Shown here: positions 56,541-64,000 of the stretch, in pieces
Layout: every line of letters begins with the position of its first letter
How positions within the stretch are numbered: position 1 is the stretch's first letter
From: Sorghum bicolor
Lineage: Eukaryota > Streptophyta > Magnoliopsida > Poales > Poaceae
Assembly (NCBI RefSeq): GCF_000003195.3
Contig: NC_012870.2
Coordinates: 37,912,377 to 37,976,376 of the forward strand
Length of the DNA: 64,000 bases
Reading direction: 5' to 3'
Made by a program: the position numbers and the translations under genes
The notes under the pieces: generated by a model
The model's database searches: none
The model's input: the letters and a program-made list of their open reading frames with translations, nothing else
What the model was told of the DNA's origin: nothing

Positions 56541-56556
56541 GGGACTCCTTGTGTTT

Positions 56557-57760
56557 TCAGTCGTCCTGGGATTTGCTAGGTGGCGTAGTCGGTGATTCCG
56601 GCGGCGCCTCCTCTTCGTGTGTAACTATATTCTCTCTCCACACCTGACTCGGTGCTATGGTCTCCTCAGGACAGTTATGTTCAAGTGGTATGTCTTCAGT
56701 CCTTATCACTTCTCCTTCGTAGTCTACCCATCCGTCATTGATGATTTGCCTCCTCTGGTTGCGGTTGCGATGTCTTCTTCTTGTCCTGACCTGCTTAGAG
56801 TCTTCAACTATATAGTTAGGGTCAGTAAAACAGCGGCATACCTTCTTAGAGGAGAAGTGTATGTGGACTTCTCCGGTTCCAATATAGATGATGGCTTTGA
56901 TAGTGCTGAGGAACTGTCTTCCAAGGATGGTGGGTGGATCATATTCATCTTCTCCCATGTCAATAACTTGAAAATCATCTATAGCTGAATGTATATTGGT
57001 TGTAGGGGCATGGTTTCATGCAGGAGCTGATAAGTGACTACGGCCATTATGTTGTCGTTTGATCCGATGTCGTAGAGTGTCTTCTGAAAAGAGTATCTAT
57101 TGATTGTGCACTTGATTCTTGGAACACCAGGGTCGTCCTTCTTGATCAAGAAAGGTGACTTGAGTCGACGATCTTGACCTCCTTGAGCTGTAGTGACCAT
57201 CTTAGCTGACTCGGTCCACATTTGCTTGTTCCTGTTCCTCCTATTGGTCCTCTTCCTTGGTTCATGTCAGGATTGCTCTGAAGTTTGTGTAGTATTATTC
57301 TTGAAGGAAAGTCTCCTTCTTCCCCTTGATGTAGAGACTGATCTTGGCAACATTAGCGTAGATTATAGCTCTAGTGTTTAGGAATGGCCTCCCTAATATG
57401 ATGGGTGCCCTCTCCTCAGTACCAGTCTCTATCACCACGAAGTCTGCTAGAGCGTACAAGGTACCAACTTGGACGTAGAGGTTCTTCAATATTTCCTTTG
57501 GGAAACTGAGTGTCCGATCTGCAACCCGGGGCATAATGTTGACGCTGGAGCCAAAGTCGCAGAGTGTTTCTGGGAAGTCCACCATGCCGATGGAGATCGG
57601 GATGACGGGACGTCCTAGATCACCTCTCTGAGTAATTAGGCCTCTGTTGATTCCAACCTTGATGTTGTTGAGGACGGTTGTAGTAATAGTTGTTATTGTT
57701 GTTGATGTAGTTCACGTCCTCAAGCATCTTAGGGCAGTGATTGCCTGAGCGTCCAGTATC
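56557..57760 (-). pseudogene. Zinc-knuckle remnant and tandem retropepsin-like domains of element J
   Basis: The knuckle remnant and NNNNNYYYNRPQQ-type tract lie at 57755-57640. Domain 1 (57585-57295) has TLCDFGSSVNIMP but lacks about 20 residues after it, then IILGRPFLNT. Domain 2 (57221-56557) has CTINRYSFQ, LYDIGSNDNIMA, then after a stop and gap TILGRQFLSTIKAI, an Arg-rich stretch and an acidic C-terminus (EEAPPESPTTPPSK). The active sites read DFG and DIG. The two-domain layout is as in 1 and I. Confidence 0.78.
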
Positions 57761-57779
57761 TCCAGTGTGTTTGTGCTCG

Positions 57780-59056
57780 TAGATCCTAGTTCTTCACTTG
57801 GTGGAATCTGGGAGTTGTAAAACTCCTTCATATTATGCTCGAAGTGTTCCTGCTCATAGAGACAAGGTAGAGATCAAGTGCATGGGCCCTGTTGGTGGAA
57901 AACACCAACAGAACCAAAAGTGTATTTGTTCTTCTCTAACCCTAAGCATAGTGAGCAAGACAAAGTTGATGGATCATGAGTGTAGCATTTGTCGATCAGA
58001 TGGCTCAACCTAATGGAAAGATAATCTATCTATATTTATGTTTTGTTTATATCTTCCAAAGATTGAATGTGCAATACTTTAGCTTATATGATTAGGAGTG
58101 TGGGATCACGAAGGTAGTACTAAGAACAAAGATTAAAGGACTAATCATGTTGAATTAATTGGGTTGGTTAATTTGGAGTTATAAATCATACATGTTTGTC
58201 TCTTTATTTATGTGAATGCTAGAACCAAGGAGAAGCTTATAAAAGTGTTAGTCAAGTACCTTAATATGTTACCTTACTTGAAGAGTGATGGTAGAATATC
58301 ACCTTGTGGAAGCTTTCCTTTCTTAGCGGTTGTGCATCGTGTTTGTGGCACCCTCCATGAATCATCTCTGATGAGCTACGTCTTTCTTGTGCAAATTGTT
58401 AAACTTCATGTGTCACTTTCTTCATCTCTAATGAGTTTGCATCTCAGGACTTCCCAGGTTGTTATTGAAAGTTTTCCTACAGGGGTTAGTCCAACAAAAT
58501 ATACCAATATCTACTCAAGCAGTTTTTAGTTCAGTAACCAAACTAGACTCTATGTCTAATCAGATTAAGGAAGGCTATTTAACCTAAGCACCACGCTTAA
58601 TTTAAATGCCATTGGAAGTGTGACCAGTACTTCCAAACTAACACTTACTAGGATAAACAAAGGTAGCATGATGGCTTTTATAGAGATCTACTCAAGTGGA
58701 GATGAAGTAGTGTGATTAGTATTTAACAAATTGAGCATGTCTCAAAGGTAAGGACAACCAACATAGCAACATGGCAAAGGATGTTTTATGTAAAGTACTC
58801 CCCCAAGCTTGAATTTTGCAAAATTCAAGATTGGATGAATTTAATTTAATGTTGCATGATGATTGGTTGGGCATACCTTGCGCTTGTCATTCATCCGATC
58901 TTCTTGCTCCAATCCTAGAAAGGTTAGTGGCAAGAATACCCGAAGGAATATTTCTACAATTATCTTTATATGCTCAATACACAAGGCAATGTTGCAAATA
59001 ATTAGAAGTGCTTGTTTTAGGACACTAAGCTTGTCCTTAGGGAACCATCAATTAAC
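57780..59056 (-). other. Non-coding stretch between the chimeric ORF and protease remnants of J
   Basis: No gene. Corresponds (reversed) to 11006-12411 in element 1, including a second CCCCCAAGCTTG tract at 58800-58811 that on the minus strand resembles a polypurine tract. Confidence 0.6.
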
Positions 59057-59974
59057 TCAACGAGATCTGCAATATTTATTATAGACATATGCATCGACAA
59101 CCGCCGTTTTAAAGTTTTTATAAATAGAAAAGAAGAGGGGGTTGGAGATCTCAAATGTGGTAAGGATGGAGAGACAAATTGATTGGAGAGATGTTTTATA
59201 TGAGCAAGGACTGGGTGAGGTATTTATGAAATAACTTCCATGCTCACTGTTGTTTCTCTCATTCCCAAACTCCAAGGATGATTCTTCATGAATGTTTAAA
59301 ATTCCTCTAGGATTGTCTCTCAAGTTTGTTTTATCTATCCATTCAATGGTGATAGCACATGGATTTTTAATGCCCTCTAGCCATTGATGTTGCTCTTCTT
59401 GATCCTCCTTCTTATGCATGGGATGTCTAGATAGATTCATAGGATTATCGGGAGGTTCAAGAGAGTAGAAATTATTAAGCTCAAGGATGGGATGGATAGT
59501 CGAATCATGGGATTGGAATGTTTGGAAATCGGCTATTGAAACTTCCTTTCCTCGTCTAGGAGATGATTCCTTCTCTATCTCTAGGATTTTTCTATGAAGA
59601 CTAGTACAAGAAGGATGTCCACAAATGAAGACATACCTTCCTTTACTAATAGATAAAGAAAGAAAGACTCTACCAAATGTTATATGATTAAGACCAATGT
59701 GAAAATATCTAGGAAAAACATGGTCTTGTAGGGCTAGGTCTAAACCAGAATTTATAGAAAGATTAACAGATTCCCTAGGTGTAGCTAAAAGTGCATTATC
59801 TTCTTGATTAAAAGATAGGACCTCAGCTATAGAAAAGGGTTGGTTTTGACCTATTGCAATCAACTCCGGACACAGATCATAATTAGGGGCAGGACGTGTT
59901 GACTCCCATGGTCTATGGCTGGTCTCCGAAGGTGCAAAGAATTTAATAATAGGTATGGAATTTGAGTTATCCAT
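59057..59974 (-). CDS. Chimeric gag-N ORF of element J, 305 codons, intact
   Basis: Start chosen at 59974 (MDNSNSIPIIKFFAP), which matches the gag start of element 2 (MDFTPIYKFFAP) and follows the PBS by about 100 nt; an upstream in-frame ATG would add a hydrophobic 18-residue leader that the relatives do not require. Residues 1-60 resemble gag (YDLCPELIAIGQNQPFS against YDLGPDLIAMIQEQPFS). Residues 60-305 match no family I recognise: GRVFLSLS, ICGHPSCTSLH, an acidic/basic middle with EQHQWLEGIKNPCAITIEWID, and the tail VVDAYVYNKYCRSR. Relatives: broken copy in C (4803-6033) and internally deleted copy in element 1 (10793-11005). No gag core, knuckle, transmembrane run or catalytic motif was seen. 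It could be a particle-entry or packaging adaptor; that is inference. Confidence 0.7.
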   Translation of the reverse strand: MDNSNSIPIIKFFAPSETSHRPWESTRPAPNYDLCPELIAIGQNQPFSIAEVLSFNQEDNALLATPRESVNLSINSGLDLALQDHVFPRYFHIGLNHITFGRVFLSLSISKGRYVFICGHPSCTSLHRKILEIEKESSPRRGKEVSIADFQTFQSHDSTIHPILELNNFYSLEPPDNPMNLSRHPMHKKEDQEEQHQWLEGIKNPCAITIEWIDKTNLRDNPRGILNIHEESSLEFGNERNNSEHGSYFINTSPSPCSYKTSLQSICLSILTTFEISNPLFFSIYKNFKTAVVDAYVYNKYCRSR

Positions 59975-60060
59975 AAAGATAAAAATAAAAAGATAAAAGA
60001 ATAAAAGTATAATACAAGATAATAGCAAGACTCAAAGTTATCTCAGCAAACCGTCTTTCT

Positions 60061-60077
60061 CCCCGGCAAGGGCGCCA
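60061..60077 (-). promoter_or_regulatory. Primer binding site of element J
   Basis: The plus strand CCCCGGCAAGGGCGCCA is one mismatch from the tRNA-Asp 3' end; 8 nt from the LTR at 60086. Confidence 0.88.
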
Positions 60078-60085
60078 GAAATGCT

Positions 60086-61318
60086 TGTTGATATTTGGTA
60101 ACACAATAAGGAAATGATCCGCAAGCGCACGGATATCGGTGAGCATTTCACCTGGGAGGTTATACAGAGTTATCGTATTTATATTTTTACCACTGGGAGA
60201 AAGGGTGCATCTGACTAACCAAATCTATTGCTACTATCCCTTTAGGCTACAAAGAATGTCTCTCGATGTGAGTGATGTATAGAGAAGACTGCAACCGTAG
60301 TCTCGTTCTAACCTTGGTAAGGATGATCTACTGTTCTTTTGGGGAGGCTCACGGAATCTAGACAACACAAAGGATGTTCGACCCGCACCTATAACCCTAC
60401 CCGTCCTGCTAACGAGATGTGATCTGCAAAGGTAACTCGGAATTGTCACGTTCCTCGCTACTACCACGGTCCAGCTAGTCAGGGGATATCTATGAGTACC
60501 CTAGCCTAAACACCACGTTTACGCTAACAAGTGATTACTCTAATACTCAATCGGAAGAGGATTAAAGTAAACTCATAAACCAAAGAACAATAAAACAAGA
60601 ACTTACTAGTATTAGAAGTCGAATTACTGAAGAATCTTAGAAGCAAGCCTCGGGTTAGGAGACTTGATCCCGCAGGTACAACTCGGAGTAGACACCGACA
60701 GGCCGGCCTTCGTCCGATCTACACCTCCACTCTATCTCTCTCAATCTAGTAGAAACTAGAAGATCTATTTCTACTTTACATTGGTTGCTAAGCCTAAAAA
60801 GAAATATTATTTAGAGAAGAGGTTTTCCTTCGAGGGCACCCCTCAATCTCTATGATAATTTCTTGTCTCCTCCAGGGGCCAGAGGGGGTCTCCTTATATA
60901 GTCCTCCCCTTCTATGCGTTTTGGGTCGATAGGCGAGGTGGTACTATGTTATTCTGGATCCAATAGGTCGGTGGAACGTCGTGTGCGAAGAGAGTCCGGA
61001 ACGGAGTCCAGAGGGGGGCGGGCGCCGAGGTCCTCAGGGCGGGCGCCGTGGGCCTGGCCCCTTTCGGGCTCCGCTTCCTTCCCGTGGCTTCTGGAGTCTT
61101 CTAGATGGTAGAAAATTGCACGGTGGGTTGATATCTCTATGTAATCCCGACATGTGGGCCTTTCTTCCTTATTTCCTGATAACCCCCTGCAGAAATAGAC
61201 AAACACCGAAACTCGTGGAATTCTGTCAGATAAAACCCTAAGTCTAGATGTTGATTTCATTTGGATCCTTTTCTTTGTTTATTTGATAATTAAATTTGAT
61301 ACTTAAGGACCGTCAACA
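60086..61318 (-). repeat. 5' LTR of element J
   Basis: Near-identical to 53225-54456. U5 hairpin at 60117-60134. Followed directly by CCCAC. Confidence 0.93.
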
Positions 61319-61784
61319 CCCACGTAGTATTCTTCTCCTTTGTAGCGTAGAACCACTGCTTCGCTCTCCCTAACAGTGAGAATGGGAAAAGGCGAAGTAG
61401 TATAGCATCTCTGGGGACTCCTGATATGGTGAATGTGCTGCAAATCTCTAGGAAGTGTTGGAGATGAGCACTAGCATCTTCGTGTGCCTTCCCACAGAAC
61501 TAGTTGGATTGCACCATGTTGATCAGTCCAGGCTTGAGCTCAAAGTTGCCATCGATCTCTGCAGCAGGTCCAGTGCGGATGTTGTCCGTAGTGGGAGCTG
61601 AGAACTCGCGGATTGATTTGTTCGCCATGGCTTCAAATTCTGAAGACAAGTTCCGGTGATCTTCTTGATTGAAAGAAGCTTCTTGCTGAAGTGTTGATAA
61701 TCTCTTCTTGAGCTTGGCTCTTGTTTTTCTAAATAGTGCTTCGGGATTGTCAACAAAATTTCCTGGAAGATGTCTTCTATTCAT
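61319..61784 (-). pseudogene. gag: Gag N-terminal half of element I
   Basis: MNRRHLPGNFVDNPEALF, KSIREFSAPTTDNIRTGP, FELKPGLINMVQS, one stop near 61501, then FLEICSTFTISGVPRDAI and LFPFSLLGRAKQWFYATK up to the J insertion. It continues at 53224-52342. The block KSIREFSAPT...NIRTGP is shared with element D gag. Confidence 0.82.
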
Positions 61785-61917
61785 ACATTACCCTACATAA
61801 GATGAAATAGAAAAATATCGGGGTAAAACTGTATGAGAGAATTGATAAGCTCAATCATATTAGTGATGCGAATAATAACTCAAAATCCTGTATTCATTCC
61901 TGATTAGTAATCAACCT

Positions 61918-61934
61918 CCCCGGCAACAGCGCCA
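61918..61934 (-). promoter_or_regulatory. Primer binding site of element I
   Basis: The plus strand CCCCGGCAACAGCGCCA is one mismatch from the tRNA-Asp 3' end; 8 nt from the LTR. Confidence 0.88.
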
Positions 61935-61942
61935 AAAATGCT

Positions 61943-63596
61943 TGTTGGGTATTCTTAACATCATTACCAAAAGTAGACTTAGTTTTCTAATTCTGATAAC
62001 AGTGCCAAAAATGCCAAACCTATCCCTCATACCACTTAAGCCAAGTTGTCATCCCCAGCATGACATAAGAGACGCGGTATTGAAATATGCAATTGCTCTT
62101 CTAAATAAATAATGAATGGGATCTGCAAGCGCACAGATTAATACCGATGTAGCATTTTAACCGTGAAGTATTCCAGGTATCGTTATTTATAATTTTACCA
62201 CTGGGAAGGGATTAGCAACCATCAATGTTGATTATAGATTGAAATATGAGATTGAGTATCTATCATTGCATGTATAATTGATAACATTTATCTAACTCTT
62301 TCATACAGGGTTAAGTGTCACATAAAAGATATATGAAGTAATGAATAGTGACAAAGATAATTAATCTGATCAGCATAACTTAGCCACATAATAAATATGA
62401 TAAGCTCCTCAATTAGATACTCTAGCAAGTCATTAGCATGGTATTAGGACGAACTACAAGAATATTTCCTAAGTTATTGTCAACTATATAGTCTAGCATA
62501 TCATAGTTAGTGCAATTATACTTAGCAATCATTGAGACAAGATTACGCCCATGCATAGTGATACTATCAAGGTAAATGAGAAACATAGCAATCACTCCCC
62601 TGTAATAATGTTGCTCTGCCAGCCCTATACACGAGAGGAGGACTATATAAGAATCATTGAAGCTGTCACTATCACGAACTACCCCATGATCTAGCATATA
62701 GGGTACAATCGTAGATAAATACGGTATAAGCACCACGCCTACACAATATCTATCATTTACCCATGGATCCGATGGATAAACACTATACGATCCTAAACAT
62801 GTATATAATTCCAATCTAACTAATCCAAGTATATAACTATGATAAACTAAGGACAATATAATTGCAAATATAAACAAGTAGAGCAAAGTCATAATAAATA
62901 TATTGAAGTAGAACAAAGTCATATTAATAATATTGAAGAACAAAGATGAACAATTAGAAGAACAATTAGAGAATTACCAAGAATCCTCTTGACAGATCCG
63001 GAAACCAATCGAAGATTGACTCCTTCTAGTTCTAATCCTATGTAGCTATGCTAATCTAGATGTCTAATTGATGTGGTGGCTCTAGGCTTGATCAGAGGCT
63101 TCTTCTCCCTTGATGAATAATGAATTAGGGTTGAGAGCTCTTCTCCTCCAGGGGCCAGGGGGTCTGGTTTTATAGTCCTTCCAAGTGAATATGGGCCGTT
63201 GGATCAAACCGACATTGATGGAATGGTAATCGTTGATCCTTTAGGTCGGTGGACCGTAATCTCGAAAGAGAGTCCTGATTGGACTCTAGAGGTGGGCGGG
63301 CGCCCTGGTCCTGAGGGCGGGCGCCCTAGGCCAGGCCCCGTTCTACCTCCGCATCGTTCCCGTGACTTCTGGAATCTTCTAGATGTAAGATAATTGCGCG
63401 GCTTGTTAATATCTCTATGTAATCCCGACGTGTGGGCCTTTCTTCCGTATTTCCTGATAACCCCCTACAGAAATAGACAAACACCAAAACTCATGGAATT
63501 CTGTCAGATAAAACCCTAAGTCTGGATGTTGATTTCATTTGGATCCTTTTCTTTGTTTATTTGATAATTAAATTTGATACTTAAGGAGCGTCAACA
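61943..63596 (-). repeat. 5' LTR of element I
   Basis: TGTTGGGTATTC...GTCAACA on the plus strand, 1654 bp. U5 hairpin at 62121-62138. The outer 450 bp (63150-63596) closely resemble the outer part of the J LTR, while the inner part is distinct, suggesting a shared U3 end between subfamilies. Followed by AACCC. Confidence 0.9.
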
Positions 63597-63601
63597 AACC
63601 C
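63597..63601. repeat. Target site duplication of element I, right copy (AACCC)
   Basis: Matches 40571-40575. Confidence 0.88.
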
Positions 63602-63889
63602 CACAAGAGTATATGTGCAGAAATGAAAGTCTAATCTTCTATACTCAAGCTAGGTACTCCGATATATATCCCCGAACATATATCGCAGCATGCTACACAT
63701 TTGGAATACACCCACATATACATCAAACATGTATGCGTGGCTGCACCTACTACCCACAATTATGTACCTTCATATATACATGTGTGCAACATGTAAATAT
63801 TCCACTAACCACAGCTAACATTCCCCTAGACCGACAGTTGGACGGTCATGCTCTCACAGCTCATTACCGCAGCGTAGAGGCATATAGAT
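63602..63889. other. Unassigned flank, possibly leader of element F
   Basis: No ORF, PBS or LTR end recognised. ATAC/ATAT-rich. By position it should continue the F leader broken at 40575. Confidence 0.35.
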
Positions 63890-64000
63890 CACTACAAGAA
63901 TCTTGTGATTTTTTGACTTTCTATTTATGTCATTACATATGAAAATAATGTCACAACATAAGAGTTGTGACAATTAGTTGATAAAAAACTATATGTCAAA
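63890..64000. mobile_element. Terminus of a CACTA (En/Spm) DNA transposon, cut by the window end
   Basis: CACTACAAGAA at 63890 is the standard grass CACTA terminal inverted repeat, preceded by GAT (a possible 3-bp target duplication). Downstream are repeated subterminal units around ATGTCA/TTGTGACA (63929, 63949, 63966) typical of these ends. The other end is outside the window. Confidence 0.7.

Larger units (their letters stand above)
53225..61318 (-). mobile_element. Element J: young non-autonomous Athila-type retrotransposon nested in gag of element I
   Basis: 8.1 kb, complete: LTRs 53225-54456 and 60086-61318, PPT, PBS and exact CCCAC duplications. The internal region has a 305-codon uninterrupted chimeric gag-N ORF, a gag knuckle remnant and two decayed protease-like domains, but no polymerase. 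By eye the LTRs differ at about 14 substitutions and two small indels in 1232 bp (about 1.1 percent), the lowest divergence in the window. It is the youngest insertion in the right-hand stack. Confidence 0.93.
40576..63596 (-). mobile_element. Element I: Athila-type gag-protease retrotransposon carrying nested H and J
   Basis: Minus orientation, bounded by AACCC duplications. The 5' LTR is 61943-63596; the 3' LTR survives as 40576-41773, its remainder deleted at the junction with H. The internal sequence is 50122-53224 plus 61319-61942, the two halves separated by element J inside gag. It encodes gag with a zinc knuckle and two tandem retropepsin-like domains, but no RT, RNase H or integrase, so it was non-autonomous. 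Gag is nearly intact once J is ignored (few stops). Confidence 0.88.

Noticed and set aside
1..64000. CRISPR arrays, rRNA operons, bacterial operon features
   Set aside because: No regularly spaced repeats or rRNA-like sequence; content is entirely plant transposon DNA.

Overview
The window looks like repeat-rich nuclear DNA of a grass (Poaceae, possibly panicoid). The evidence is the mix of elements: Athila-lineage Ty3/gypsy elements primed by tRNA-Asp, a Tekay/Del chromovirus with a very long LTR, a Tat-lineage gypsy element with a Transposase_28-type antisense gene, an Angela/BARE-like copia LTR, and a CACTA end. I see no host gene that is clearly not transposon-derived, and no rRNA, tRNA gene or CRISPR. 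The species call is inference.

Left part, 1-28476. Athila-type element C (minus strand) covers 1-7370. It is followed by a promoter-like segment S (7371-7918, resuming at 24300). S is split by element 2 (7919-24294, minus, target duplication GGCAG), which carries a decayed gag-pol. Element 1 (9398-16974, plus, target duplication GCGCC) sits inside the left LTR of element 2; it is a non-autonomous member of the same LTR family. Element D (about 24490-28476, minus) is a 3'-truncated gag-protease element.

Middle, 28477-40575. An Athila integrase fragment (plus) is followed by the start of an Angela/BARE-like copia LTR. That LTR is interrupted by chromovirus F (minus), which has a 4.6 kb 3' LTR, pol with chromodomain, gag and an extra ORF0 upstream of gag.

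Right part, 40571-64000. Element I (40576-63596, minus, target duplication AACCC) was inserted into the F leader. It now holds two further elements. One is a 5'-truncated Tat element H (41774-50121, plus) with an antisense gene of six exons. The other is a young non-autonomous Athila element J (53225-61318, minus, target duplication CCCAC) lying inside the gag of I. A CACTA transposon terminus begins at 63890.

The Athila elements form a group of one gag-pol copy plus several copies without polymerase that share PBS, PPT and LTR features. The polymerase-less copies carry two unusual features: an ORF that joins the gag N-terminus to an unrecognised conserved domain, and two retropepsin-like domains in tandem. 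All coding regions I could follow, except the 305-codon ORF of J, contain stops or frameshifts, so the window is best read as a nested retrotransposon graveyard with a few recent insertions.
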